Shown here piece after piece: positions 46,434-55,762 of a stretch of DNA of 64,000 bases (positions within the stretch are counted from its first letter, which is position 1; every line of letters begins with the position of its first letter). Below the pieces are notes generated by a model that was given only the letters and a program-made list of their open reading frames with translations, had not been told where the DNA came from and did not search any database. Position numbers and translations under genes: made by a program. This DNA is from Neisseria animaloris (GTDB lineage: Bacteria; Pseudomonadota; Gammaproteobacteria; Burkholderiales; Neisseriaceae), in contig NZ_LR134440.1 in the NCBI RefSeq assembly GCF_900637855.1, positions 1,302,001 through 1,366,000 of the forward strand. The letters are read 5' to 3'.

Positions 46434-46886
46434 TTTAACCAATTTCAACCCTTTTTTGGATTTAGATTCACCATTCGTTTCCCGGTGTTCTGTTCGTTTA
46501 TCTTCTTCTACGACAGGCTGTTTATTTTCTACAAAATGCAGAGGCTCTTCACCTTTCTTTTCACTTTCAGTCTGATATGGCTCAACCTCGAATCCCATGC
46601 CTTCGCCACTCTCACGGGAGAAGATACTGATTACGTGCCCAACGGGGATCCAAATCTCATGAGCAACCCCTGCAAAACGCGCTGAAAAATTAATCCATTC
46701 GTTATCTATGGTCAAATTATGGCTTGCCGTCTGACCGATATTCAAAACAATCTCATTTTCACGTACATATTGCATGGGAACACGAGTATGCTCATTAACC
46801 CACACTACGATATGCGGTGTTTGATTATTATCCAGACACCACTCATATAGAGCACGGAGCAGATAAGGTTTGGTACTAGTGTTCAT
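46431..46886 (-). CDS. sspB: ClpXP protease specificity-enhancing factor SspB
   Basis: 151 residues. LLRALYEWCLDNNQTPHIVVW and ISFARFAGVAHEIWIPVGHVI-like stretches are SspB signatures, the binding domain for ssrA-tagged peptides, followed by a Lys/Glu-rich flexible tail ending KGLKLVK that docks on ClpX. It delivers ssrA-tagged proteins to ClpXP. It follows sspA in the usual sspA-sspB operon. Confidence 0.93.
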   Translation of the reverse strand: MNTSTKPYLLRALYEWCLDNNQTPHIVVWVNEHTRVPMQYVRENEIVLNIGQTASHNLTIDNEWINFSARFAGVAHEIWIPVGHVISIFSRESGEGMGFEVEPYQTESEKKGEEPLHFVENKQPVVEEDKRTEHRETNGESKSKKGLKLVK

Positions 46887-46942
46887 TGAATCTTCCTTCT
46901 GAAAAATTACGGCTTTCAGACGGCCTCTTACTCACGATAAAC

Positions 46943-47548
46943 TTAACGGCGCATTGCTTTTTCAGCCGGTGTTAAAGCCTCAATAAAAGCTTCGCGCTGA
47001 AAAATACGTTCTGCATACTTCAAAATAGGAGCAGCTGATTTACCCAGTTTGATGTCGTAATAATCCAATCGCCATAACAATGGAGAGAGTGCAACATCAA
47101 TCATAGAAAATTCATCACCTAAGATATATTTATTTTTTGCAAATGAAGGTGCCAGCACAGTTAGCCCTTGCCCAATGGCTTCACGTGCCTTGGCTTGCTC
47201 CTTATTAGTTGCCTCGGAATTTTCTAAAACCTGTACCAAACTAAATAATTCTTTTTCCATACGGAACAAAACCAAACGGCCACGACCACGCATAACCGGA
47301 TCTCCCGGCATTAATTGCGGATGAGGAAATCGTTCGTCAATATATTCATTAATAATATTTGATTCATGCAAAATCAAATCCCTCTCTACCAGTACCGGCA
47401 CTTGGTTATAAGGGTTCATAATTGCAAGGTCTTCAGGCTTATTAAAGATATCAACATCTTTAATTTCAAAATCCATACCTTTTTCAAACAATACAAAACG
47501 GCAGCGTTGGCTAAACGGGCAAGTAATACCCGAATATAAAGTCATCAT
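46943..47548 (-). CDS. sspA: Stringent starvation protein A
   Basis: 201 residues. A glutathione-transferase-like fold: LYSGITCPFSQRCRFVLFEK at the N-terminus and the SspA hallmark ERFPHPQLMPGDPVMRGRGR. SspA binds RNA polymerase and alters promoter use under stress. The start at 47548 (first of two ATGs) has a weak upstream GAG; an upstream TTG at 47566 is less likely. Confidence 0.93.
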   Translation of the reverse strand: MMTLYSGITCPFSQRCRFVLFEKGMDFEIKDVDIFNKPEDLAIMNPYNQVPVLVERDLILHESNIINEYIDERFPHPQLMPGDPVMRGRGRLVLFRMEKELFSLVQVLENSEATNKEQAKAREAIGQGLTVLAPSFAKNKYILGDEFSMIDVALSPLLWRLDYYDIKLGKSAAPILKYAERIFQREAFIEALTPAEKAMRR

Positions 47549-47704
47549 AATCTTGGGCTCCGGCAAAATCTATACCGCCTTTTTCAGACGGCCTAGAAGA
47601 TAATATCTATCAGTTGAAGAATTATAGCCGCTTCTAATCAATTTATCCACAAATTCAACATAAACTATTGTTTTATAAAAAATTTCAAAATAATATACAA
47701 AAGA

Positions 47705-47739
47705 AAAAAGGCAAAACCAAGTTGGTTTTACCTTTTTTA
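47705..47739 (-). terminator. Intrinsic terminator after petC
   Basis: Inverted repeat AAAAGGCAAAACC and GGTTTTACCTTTT with flanking A and T runs, about 15-45 bases beyond the petC stop. No DUS. Confidence 0.6.
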
Positions 47740-47751
47740 TAGAATGTGCTT

Positions 47752-48540
47752 CTAGTGAATGTCTTTCCAATATTCTTTTTTCAAGAAATAAGCTAACGGC
47801 AACATTACTGCCAAGAGGAAAATCAAAATGATATATCCTGTGCGTTTACGCTCCAGTTGAGCCGGCTCACCCATATAAACCAAATAATTTACCAAATCAC
47901 GGACATAGCTATCATATTCTTTTTCAATAACTTTGCCATTTGGTAAACGACGGCTGTGCAATCCGGTAGACTCCCAGATCAATTTCGGAACCATATTGCC
48001 GTGCTCGTCTTTCACCATAACAGGCTGGCCTTTGGCATCCAGTTCAACTGCTTTAACACCTTGCTGTTCCCACAAAGGGTGCGGCATACCCACTTTATCA
48101 AACACGGTGTTATTCCAGCCGGTAGGACGAGTCGGATCTTTATAAAAACCGCGCATATAAGCATACAGATAATCGGCACCGCGGGAACGAGCAATTAAAG
48201 TTAAATCAGGCGGTTCTGCTCCGAACCATTTTTTAGCATCTGCCGGAGCCATAGCCGACTGCATTACATCACCAACTTTATCGGTGGTAAACATCAGATT
48301 TTTCTTAATTTCATCTTCAGTCAACCCAAGATCCTGCAAACGGTTAAAACGCATGCCGCTTGCAGAATGGCAAGACAAACAATAGTTGGTAAAAATCTGT
48401 GCGCCACGTTGCAAACTGACTTGATCGCCTAAGTCGATATCAACTTTCTCATAGTGGGCATGCCCGCCCGCGGCAAACGCTACGCTCATAGGTGCTGCCA
48501 ATAATAAGGCAGCCACCCAATTTCTCAGTGTTTGTTTCAT
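47752..48540 (-). CDS. petC: Cytochrome c1 of the bc1 complex
   Basis: 262 residues. A signal peptide (MKQTLRNWVAALLLAAPMSV...AFA) is followed by the haem site NYCLSCHSASGMRF (C-x-x-C-H), the axial Met region, and a C-terminal membrane anchor (TGYIILIFLLAVMLPLAYFL). It takes electrons from the Rieske centre and passes them to cytochrome c. Start at 48540; a longer frame to 48555 abuts petB. Last gene of petABC. Confidence 0.95.
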   Translation of the reverse strand: MKQTLRNWVAALLLAAPMSVAFAAGGHAHYEKVDIDLGDQVSLQRGAQIFTNYCLSCHSASGMRFNRLQDLGLTEDEIKKNLMFTTDKVGDVMQSAMAPADAKKWFGAEPPDLTLIARSRGADYLYAYMRGFYKDPTRPTGWNNTVFDKVGMPHPLWEQQGVKAVELDAKGQPVMVKDEHGNMVPKLIWESTGLHSRRLPNGKVIEKEYDSYVRDLVNYLVYMGEPAQLERKRTGYIILIFLLAVMLPLAYFLKKEYWKDIH

Positions 48541-48554
48541 TTTCGCTGCCCTCA

Positions 48555-49904
48555 TTAAATGTTAGTTGCAAACAGATATGCACCCACCACAGTAATGGTA
48601 ACATAAACAAAAAACATCAGTTTTTGTTTGCCGGTACTCATGGTTACACGCTCAGGAACCGGACGGTCTTTATCCAGTTTAGTATAGAACGGCATACCTA
48701 AGAAGAATGCAAAGTAAATGACAGACAGGATACGTGCGACAATCGTGCGAGTGTCGGTAGCCACTAAAGCACCCAAAATCCCCAAACCGATGAAGGAAAT
48801 GATAAACAGTACCAACATGATTTTAAAAATCGGGCCGCGGTAGCGGACGGATTTTACCGGAGAGCGGTCAAGCCATGGCAGCAGGGCAATCAATACAACG
48901 GCGGCACCCATGCCGATTACGCCCCAAACCTGTGTGCCGAAGAAAGAAGGAATGGCACGCAAAATGGCGTAGAACGGTGTGAAATACCATACCGGTGCAA
49001 TGTGTGCAGGCGTTTTCAGCGGGTTGGCCGGGTCGAAGTTGGGTGCTTCCAAGAAGTAACCGCCGCCTTCGGGAGCGAAGAACATGATGGCACAGAATAC
49101 GATCAGGAATACCACTACGCCCAGAATATCTTTAACGGTGTAGTAGGGGTGGAACGGAATACCGTCTAACGGAATGCCGTTTTCGTCTTTGAGTTTTTTG
49201 ATTTCTACGCCGTCAGGGTTGTTGGAGCCTACTTCGTGCAGGGCAATCAGATGGGCAACCACCAAGCCGACCAATACCAGCGGTACGGCGATAACGTGCA
49301 GAGCGAAGAAACGGTTCAAGGTAACGTCGGATACGTTGAAGTCGCCTCGGATCCAAGTGGATAAATCGGGGCCGATAACGGGAATGGCGGCAAACAGGTT
49401 AATAATTACCTGTGCGCCCCAGAACGACATTTGACCCCAAGGCAGCAGATAACCCATGAATGCTTCGGCCATCAAAGCCAAGAAAATCAATGAGCCGAAT
49501 ACCCACACCAATTCGCGCGGTTTTTTGAATGAGCCGTAGATCAGGCCGCGGAACATGTGCAGATAGACCACGACGAAGAACATGGATGCGCCGGTGGAGT
49601 GCATGTAGCGGATAATCCAGCCGCCCGATACGTCGCGCATGATGTATTCTACGGCGGTAAAAGCGGCGGGCAGGTGGTATGAGTTCAGGTTGCCGTCGGG
49701 CTTGTAATTCATGGTCAGGAAAATACCGCTGACGATTTGAATCACCAGTACCAGCATGGCCAGCGAGCCGAAGAAATACCAGAAGTTGAAGTTTTTGGGC
49801 GCGTAATACTCGGTTACGTGCTCTTTCATCATTTTAGACAAAGGGAAACGTGCGTCCACCCAGCCTAACAATGATTTATTTTCATTATTGGTTTGGTTTG
49901 CCAT
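48555..49904 (-). CDS. petB: Cytochrome b of the bc1 complex
   Basis: 449 residues with eight or more membrane spans. Haem-binding histidines lie in YMHSTGASMFFVVVYLHMFR and in FFALHVIAVPLVLVGLVVAH, and the Qo-site PEWY-equivalent reads PVWYFTP. It oxidises quinol and cycles electrons across the inner membrane. It lies between petA and petC with 11- and 14-base gaps. Confidence 0.96.
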   Translation of the reverse strand: MANQTNNENKSLLGWVDARFPLSKMMKEHVTEYYAPKNFNFWYFFGSLAMLVLVIQIVSGIFLTMNYKPDGNLNSYHLPAAFTAVEYIMRDVSGGWIIRYMHSTGASMFFVVVYLHMFRGLIYGSFKKPRELVWVFGSLIFLALMAEAFMGYLLPWGQMSFWGAQVIINLFAAIPVIGPDLSTWIRGDFNVSDVTLNRFFALHVIAVPLVLVGLVVAHLIALHEVGSNNPDGVEIKKLKDENGIPLDGIPFHPYYTVKDILGVVVFLIVFCAIMFFAPEGGGYFLEAPNFDPANPLKTPAHIAPVWYFTPFYAILRAIPSFFGTQVWGVIGMGAAVVLIALLPWLDRSPVKSVRYRGPIFKIMLVLFIISFIGLGILGALVATDTRTIVARILSVIYFAFFLGMPFYTKLDKDRPVPERVTMSTGKQKLMFFVYVTITVVGAYLFATNI

Positions 49905-49915
49905 GATAAGTCCCT

Positions 49916-50500
49916 TTATTTGTCGTCGCCTACCAAAATGGTGGTGTCGCTCAGGTATTTGTAGGGCGGAATAATCAGGTTGGTAGGTGCGGGTACGCCT
50001 TTATATACGCGGCCTGCCAAGTCGAATTTGGAACCGTGGCACGGGCAGAAGAAGCCGCCTTTCCAATCTGCTCCCAAATCAGCGGGGGCGATGTCGGGGC
50101 GGAAAGTCGGCGAGCAACCCAAATGGGTGCAAATACCGATGGCCACAAAGATATTGGGTTTAATCGAACGCATTTCGTTTTTACAGTATTCAGGCTGTTG
50201 CTCGACTTCCGATTTAGGGTCTGCAACTGCCCCGTTCAGAGATGCCAAGTCTTTCAACTGTTTTTCTGTGCGGTTGAGCACCCAAATGGGTTTGCCTTGC
50301 CACTCGGCTGTAACCAACTGGCCGGGTTCGATTTTACTTACGTCTATTTCTACGGGCGCACCGGCAGCTTTGGCTTTTTCCGACGGGAAAAAACTAGCCA
50401 GGAACGGTGTTGCCACGCCTAATGCGGCAACACCGCCTGCACCGGCCGTCGCCAACGTTAGAAAGCGGCGGCGGCCTTGATTGATTTCTTGATTTTCCAT
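49916..50500 (-). CDS. petA: Ubiquinol-cytochrome c reductase Rieske iron-sulfur subunit
   Basis: 194 residues. The N-terminus GRRRFLTLATAGAGGVAALG is a twin-arginine-type anchor. The [2Fe-2S] ligands are in CTHLGCSP and CPCHGSKFD. It relays electrons from quinol to cytochrome c1 in the periplasm. First gene of petABC. Confidence 0.96.
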   Translation of the reverse strand: MENQEINQGRRRFLTLATAGAGGVAALGVATPFLASFFPSEKAKAAGAPVEIDVSKIEPGQLVTAEWQGKPIWVLNRTEKQLKDLASLNGAVADPKSEVEQQPEYCKNEMRSIKPNIFVAIGICTHLGCSPTFRPDIAPADLGADWKGGFFCPCHGSKFDLAGRVYKGVPAPTNLIIPPYKYLSDTTILVGDDK

Positions 50501-50622
50501 TATTCAGTCATCCTAAAATTTTGGGAATACCGAGCCATTAAACTTATCAATTCTACCTGATTTTATAGGAATACTTAAAGCACTATTTAAAATAACGTAA
50601 AGTTTTGCCGTATTTTTCAACT

Positions 50623-51372
50623 TTATGCAGGATTCTGCTCGTCGAAGAAAAGGGTTTCCACACCGAATTCGCGGGTAAGAGCCTCCCCCAGCGCTTGTAT
50701 GCCGTAACGTTCCGTAGCGTGGTGGCCTGCTCCGATAAAAGCGGTGCCGGTTTCATTAGCCAAATGAAACTGTGCTTCGGAAATTTCGCCCGTGATGTAG
50801 GCATCCGTACTGGCTTCTACGGCTTCTTGAAAAAATCCTTGTGCACCACCGGTACACCATACGATACGGCTGATGATGCGCTCTCCGCTGCCAACCACAG
50901 TGGGAGCCCGTCCGAGCCGGTTACGCAAATCTGCACACAGTTCATCTAAAGTTTGCGGGGTTTTCAGACGGCCTATGTTCAGAAGATTTTGTTCGCCGAA
51001 TTGTTTTTCGCGAACCCATCCCATTCTTTCAGCCAATTGTGCGTTGTTGCCTAATTCGGGATGGGCATCGAGCGGCAGATGGTAGCCTGCCATATTGATG
51101 CCGTGGCCGAGCAAAGTTGCAATGCGTTCTTTTTTCCATCCGGTGATGGTTACCGGCTCACTCTTCCAAAACATGCCGTGATGCACCAGCAGCATGTCTG
51201 CACCTTGCTCTGCTGCATAGATGATGGCAGCGCGACTGGCGGTAACGGCGGTGATGATCTTACTCACGTCGTTCCGCCCTTCAACTTGCAAACCGTTTGG
51301 CGCATAGTCTTTAAATAGGTCGGTTTGCAAGGTTTGATCGCACCAATCGAGAATTTCTTGGCGTGTGGTCAT
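50623..51372 (-). CDS. Nif3-like dinuclear metal centre protein
   Basis: 249 residues, the size of E. coli YbgI. NGLQVEG near the N-terminus, MLLVHHGMFWK (metal-ligand histidines), YHLPLDAHPELGNNAQLAE and the late GHHATERYG are the family pattern. The fold forms a hexameric ring with a two-metal site; the reaction is not firmly known, with GTP cyclohydrolase-like claims for relatives. It stands alone downstream of petABC in opposite reading order. An internal DUS is translated. Confidence 0.9.
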   Translation of the reverse strand: MTTRQEILDWCDQTLQTDLFKDYAPNGLQVEGRNDVSKIITAVTASRAAIIYAAEQGADMLLVHHGMFWKSEPVTITGWKKERIATLLGHGINMAGYHLPLDAHPELGNNAQLAERMGWVREKQFGEQNLLNIGRLKTPQTLDELCADLRNRLGRAPTVVGSGERIISRIVWCTGGAQGFFQEAVEASTDAYITGEISEAQFHLANETGTAFIGAGHHATERYGIQALGEALTREFGVETLFFDEQNPA

Positions 51373-51618
51373 GTGCTTCCTTTCTTTTTATAACGTTAAT
51401 CTGCTTGCAAGGTTAAACCGGATTTTTGTTGCAGATTTTTTTATTTTCCTGAATTTCAAAATTAGAATTTTGATAAAAAACAAAGTAGTGTAATTTTAAT
51501 CGTTTAAAACTACATTTCACTACCACGCTCTTTGCGAGAATACCGATATAGCCCCGCACGAGGCGGCACAACGGGCGGCACTCGGCCTGAATCATCAAGT
51601 CTATTGGGCATGAGATTT

Positions 51619-52449
51619 TCAGACGGCCTCAAGACCGATGGTTCCCAGTGTAATCCTGTCTTGCCCGGCAAGATCCTGCAAAGTTTCTATTTCGTGAAAA
51701 CCGTTTTGTTTGAATAATTCCTGTACGGCCCGGCCTTGGTTGTAACCGTGTTCAACCATTAGGCGGCCGCCTTCTTTCAAATAAGTCTGCGCACCTTCGG
51801 CCAAAGCACGGATACAGCTCAGGCCGTCTGAAAAATCGGTGAGTGCGGACTGCGGTTCGAAGCGCAAATCGCCCTGCTGCAGATGGCTGTCTTCGGCTTC
51901 GATATAAGGGGGATTGGAAACAATAATATCGAAAGTATGGTTTTCAGACGGCCTCCCCGCCTCAAACCACGAACCGCATGAAAACTCAACTTCCGCCCCT
52001 AATGCCCGGGCATTGTCGGCAGCGGTTTGCAAGGCGGCAGCACTGATGTCGGAAGCGGAAACCTGTGCATCAGGGCGCTCCAACGCGATCGTTACTGCGA
52101 TAATGCCGCTTCCCGTACCCAAATCCCACACTTTGCCGCCCTGAGGCAAATATCGGATAACGGCCTCAACCAAATGTTCGGTTTCCGGGCGCGGTATCAA
52201 TACATGAGGATTGACTTTAAACATGCGTCCGTAGAATTCACGATTGCCCAAAATATAGGCCATCGGTTCTCCTTGTATGCGACGGCAAGCCAATGCATTT
52301 AAGGCCGTCTGAACATTCTCTTCGAGAACTTCATGCTCACGGGTAATCAATTGGGCGCGGGTATAACCGGTAGCATGTTGCAGCAGCATCCGTGCTTCCA
52401 GTTTGGGCAGCGGGCAGGTTTTTATCCATTCGGCGAGGGTTTGCGGCAT
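51619..52449 (-). CDS. prmC: Release factor glutamine methyltransferase PrmC
   Basis: 276 residues. The SAM-binding motif is VWDLGTGSGIIAVTIALERP and the catalytic motif is IVSNPPYIEAED. The N-terminal helical domain recognises release factors. It methylates the Gln of the GGQ motif in RF1 and RF2. Three uptake sequences lie inside the gene, two of them translated as RPSEN and FSDGL, lengthening surface loops. Confidence 0.95.
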   Translation of the reverse strand: MPQTLAEWIKTCPLPKLEARMLLQHATGYTRAQLITREHEVLEENVQTALNALACRRIQGEPMAYILGNREFYGRMFKVNPHVLIPRPETEHLVEAVIRYLPQGGKVWDLGTGSGIIAVTIALERPDAQVSASDISAAALQTAADNARALGAEVEFSCGSWFEAGRPSENHTFDIIVSNPPYIEAEDSHLQQGDLRFEPQSALTDFSDGLSCIRALAEGAQTYLKEGGRLMVEHGYNQGRAVQELFKQNGFHEIETLQDLAGQDRITLGTIGLEAV

Positions 52450-52491
52450 TTCAGACGGCCTCTGTGTTTCAAACGGCCTGCTATTATAAAG

Positions 52492-52533
52492 AAGGCCGTC
52501 TGAAAAAGTGGAAAAACCTTTTCAGACGGCCTT
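52492..52533. terminator. DUS hairpin between prmC and the heptosyltransferase gene
   Basis: AAGGCCGTCTGAAAAA and its complement with a loop of about 12 bases. It lies beyond the heptosyltransferase stop on the minus strand. Confidence 0.65.
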
Positions 52534-52599
52534 GATATGGAGCCGGGGCAATGATTTCACTGATGACTGATAAACAACGGCGTAAGGCTGTATGACGAA

Positions 52600-53706
52600 T
52601 TAAGCTTCGCCGCTATCATGTTCGGCTTCAGACCGGAGATAGACTAACTTCTCCTGCACAGCCCGCCATACCGCTTCGACAGGAATCGCACCCAACCAAC
52701 GCTTCTCATCATTGGTATTGATACTGTCCGGATGCGGCAAATCGCCATAATCGCCTGCCCATACTACCGATGCTTTATCTGAATAGGGCCGCCAGCGGCT
52801 TACCCAGCTGGGGCCGAACAATGCAACTTGCGGCTTATCCAACGCCGCAGCCATATGCATAGGTGCTGAATCCACGCCAATAAATAATTTTGATCTGTCA
52901 ATAGCCGCAGCAAGCTCGCATAGATTCAAGCTACCGGACAAAACCCACAATTTTGCATTTCCGGTAGTTTTCAGACGGCCTGTTACTTGCTCCAATACAC
53001 GCCGTTCTCTTTGATCAGGAGCGGCAGTCAATACGATATTTTCCCCGCTATCCAACAAACGCTGAAGCAGTTCCATAGTCTTATCATCATCCCAACATTT
53101 GAATATCCAACGCGATCCAGGATGCACCAGCACATAGCCCTCTCCTTGCCAACCAAGCCCTCTCAATTTGTTTTGCAGACTCAAGCGGTCAGCTTCGCAA
53201 ACATCAAGACGCACTTCGGGATGGTAATGGTCGAGAGAAAAGCCCAATGGACCCAAGACAGCCAAATTGTGTTTCGTAATATGATGCTCATTCCCTAAGT
53301 CTTTACCGAGAAAAGTATGGCAAAACTTCCACAATACATTGTTTCGCTTTTGAAAAGCAATTCCGGCACTTTGCCGCCCGCATAATTTGGCCAATATGCC
53401 GGCCCGCCATTGATCGGATAAGTTCAACACCCAATCATAATGCTGTTCTTTCAATTCTTTCAGCAATCGAAATTCACAAGCCGCCTGCTTCAATAGACCC
53501 TGTTTTTTCCAATTGCGGTCTATGGTAAAAATACGCCGGAGTTGGCGGTTATTGCGAACCATATCGGCGGTTTCCTGATACACAAGCATGTCCACCTCAC
53601 AGTCCGGGAAAACATGCTTCACTACATCCGCCACAGGAGTAGCAAGCAACACATCACCATGATGGCGAAGCTTACAAATCAATATTCTATGCGGTTTATT
53701 TTGCAT
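52600..53706 (-). CDS. Lipopolysaccharide heptosyltransferase (GT9, RfaQ/WaaQ-like)
   Basis: 368 residues. LRHHGDVLLATPVADVVKHV at the N-terminus, YVLVHPGSRWIFKCWDDDK in the middle and FIGVDSAPMHMAAALDKPQV with ALFGPSWVSRWRPYS at the end form the GT9 heptosyltransferase pattern, closest to RfaQ from memory. It would add a heptose (or related sugar) to the LOS inner core at the inner-membrane face. Starts at 53706 and 53712 are both possible; I choose 53706 for ribosome-site spacing. Confidence 0.85.
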   Translation of the reverse strand: MQNKPHRILICKLRHHGDVLLATPVADVVKHVFPDCEVDMLVYQETADMVRNNRQLRRIFTIDRNWKKQGLLKQAACEFRLLKELKEQHYDWVLNLSDQWRAGILAKLCGRQSAGIAFQKRNNVLWKFCHTFLGKDLGNEHHITKHNLAVLGPLGFSLDHYHPEVRLDVCEADRLSLQNKLRGLGWQGEGYVLVHPGSRWIFKCWDDDKTMELLQRLLDSGENIVLTAAPDQRERRVLEQVTGRLKTTGNAKLWVLSGSLNLCELAAAIDRSKLFIGVDSAPMHMAAALDKPQVALFGPSWVSRWRPYSDKASVVWAGDYGDLPHPDSINTNDEKRWLGAIPVEAVWRAVQEKLVYLRSEAEHDSGEA

Positions 53707-53963
53707 ATTCATAACTCGGTAAACGTCTTTCAAATTATATGCCGTTTGAAATATACAGGTATAAGCATCCGCTCATAGCATACCCCTCACTCATGCTTCT
53801 GGCCATCCTGCTGTAAAGATATACAAACCATTCCATTGTTTCGAAAAACTCTTTTAAATAAAAATCGCAAATTCAACCATGCAAGGCATAGATAAATTTA
53901 CTGCCGATATACTTCTATAGAAGACGTATAACAAATATGATATCTAACCGGCTGCAACAAAAA

Positions 53964-53997
53964 AAGGCCGTCTGAAAAATACTTTTCAAACGGCCTT
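53964..53997 (-). terminator. DUS hairpin after lysP
   Basis: AAGGCCGTCTGAAAA with TTTTCAAACGGCCTT (one substitution in the right arm), 16 bases beyond the lysP stop. The stretch 53707-53963 upstream of the heptosyltransferase gene shows no ORF. Confidence 0.65.
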
Positions 53998-54012
53998 AGC
54001 TTTTTATTCAAA

Positions 54013-55485
54013 TCAATGTGCATCTTGACTCAAATCCACCTGTTCCAATGGAATCTTACGTGTTTTATAGCGCAGTTTATGGTAGAAATAAAAACCCAAG
54101 AACACCGGCAACCCCATATAAGTGATAACCACGCGATCCCAGTCAAAACTGCCTTTCAACACCAATTCGGTATCTTGGCCGATAATCACCAAAATACACA
54201 AAGCCAACGCCAATAAAGGGCCAAACGGAAACCACTTGGCGCGATAGACCAACGTCTTCAAATCTTTACCCTGAGCGATATAAGCACGGCGGAATCTATA
54301 GTGGCTGATGGCAATGCCCAGCCACGCAATAAAACCGGTCAATCCCGAGGCGGCAAGAATATATTGATACATCTTATCGCTTGCCAACTGCAACAAAAAA
54401 ATCGCCAGCACAATAATTGCCGTTGCAAACAAAGCAAATATCGGAACACCTTTTTCATTAGTTCGAGAAAACTGTTTATAGGCTAAACCGTTTTTTGCCA
54501 TCGCATACAACATACGTGTGGAAGCATACATGCCCGAATTACCGGCAGATAAAATCGATGTCAGAATAACCGCATTCATCACGGCCGCTGCAAACGCTAA
54601 CCCCGCCCGTTCAAACACCAACGTAAAAGGCGATTTGGCAATTTCGTTTACATCCGCACCCAACAATTGGGGACTGGTATAAGGAATCAATAAACCTATC
54701 ACCAAAATAGCCAGAATATAAAAAATCAAAATCCGCCAAAATACTTGCTTGATGGCTTTAGGAATACTTTCCTCAGGGTGCTCGGATTCACCTGCAGTAA
54801 TACCGATCAACTCCGTACCTTGGAACGAAAAACCAGCAATCAAGAAAACACCCAGAATAGTCAGAAACTGTCCGGAAAATCCGCCTCCCAAAAACGGCGC
54901 ATCACCCATCGTCATATTCGTCAAACCCACGTATTCACCGCCAAGAATACCGAAAATCGTCAACACGCCCACTGCCAAAAACACAATAACCGTAACCACT
55001 TTAACCAGCGCAAACCAGTATTCCGACTCACCGTAAGCCCGCACCGACAAGGTGTTTAATAAAAAAATCACGGAGAAAAATGCCAAACTCCATGCCCACG
55101 GAGCCATAAACCGCATCGGCTCCCAATATGTAACCACAACCGCTGCAATAACCACATCGGCCGCAACAGTAATCACCCAGTTAAACCAATAGTTCCAACC
55201 CAACGCAAAGCCAAGAGAAGGATCGACAAAGCGTGCAGCATAAGTACTGAACGAACCGGAAGTCGGCAGGTAAGTTGCCATCTCCCCAAGCGAAGTCATC
55301 AAAAAATAAACCATCAGTCCAATGGCTGCATAAGCAACAAGCGCACCACCCGGACCAGCAGAGCTGATAGCCGTACCACTGGCCATAAACAGCCCAGTAC
55401 CGATACAGCCCCCAATCGCAATCATCGACAAATGGCGTGTCTTCAAACGGCGCTGTACCTGTGTATTGTGTTGAATATTTGACAT
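54013..55485 (-). CDS. lysP: Lysine-specific permease LysP
   Basis: 490 residues with about twelve membrane spans of the AAT amino acid permease family. The first span MIAIGGCIGTGLFMASGTAI, then ALGWNYWFNWVITVAADVV, FSFQGTELIGITAGESEHPE and SGLTGFIAWLGIAISHYRFR closely follow E. coli LysP as I remember it. It takes up L-lysine with protons. Monocistronic, with an AT-rich upstream region at 55486-55711. Confidence 0.85.
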   Translation of the reverse strand: MSNIQHNTQVQRRLKTRHLSMIAIGGCIGTGLFMASGTAISSAGPGGALVAYAAIGLMVYFLMTSLGEMATYLPTSGSFSTYAARFVDPSLGFALGWNYWFNWVITVAADVVIAAVVVTYWEPMRFMAPWAWSLAFFSVIFLLNTLSVRAYGESEYWFALVKVVTVIVFLAVGVLTIFGILGGEYVGLTNMTMGDAPFLGGGFSGQFLTILGVFLIAGFSFQGTELIGITAGESEHPEESIPKAIKQVFWRILIFYILAILVIGLLIPYTSPQLLGADVNEIAKSPFTLVFERAGLAFAAAVMNAVILTSILSAGNSGMYASTRMLYAMAKNGLAYKQFSRTNEKGVPIFALFATAIIVLAIFLLQLASDKMYQYILAASGLTGFIAWLGIAISHYRFRRAYIAQGKDLKTLVYRAKWFPFGPLLALALCILVIIGQDTELVLKGSFDWDRVVITYMGLPVFLGFYFYHKLRYKTRKIPLEQVDLSQDAH

Positions 55486-55711
55486 AATTTAAAACATTAT
55501 CAGCAAAACTGAACTTATAAACTGAAGAATAAAATAATTTAACTTTTGTTATGATACCTAAAAACTTCTGTAGCGTGTCAATAAAAGTTTCATATCAATA
55601 ATCCAACCTCTAAAATCATAACCTGATACGGCACATAAGATAGAAAGCCACCATACGACATAATAAAGGCAACTAATACAATCAACCCTCTTTACTTTAT
55701 TAAAGTTAATA

Positions 55712-55745
55712 AAAAAGCTGCTTGATAATTTCTCAAGCAGCTTTT
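55712..55745 (-). terminator. Intrinsic terminator after pilC
   Basis: AAAAAGCTGCTTGA and TCAAGCAGCTTTTT form a 14-bp stem with a 6-base loop, 18 bases beyond the pilC stop. It contains no DUS. Confidence 0.85.
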
Positions 55746-55762
55746 TACCTTTTAAACGCACT

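Noticed and set aside
51413..51598. 61-codon minus-strand frame between the Nif3-like gene and prmC
   Set aside because: No ribosome site, motif or context; composition of AT-rich noncoding DNA.
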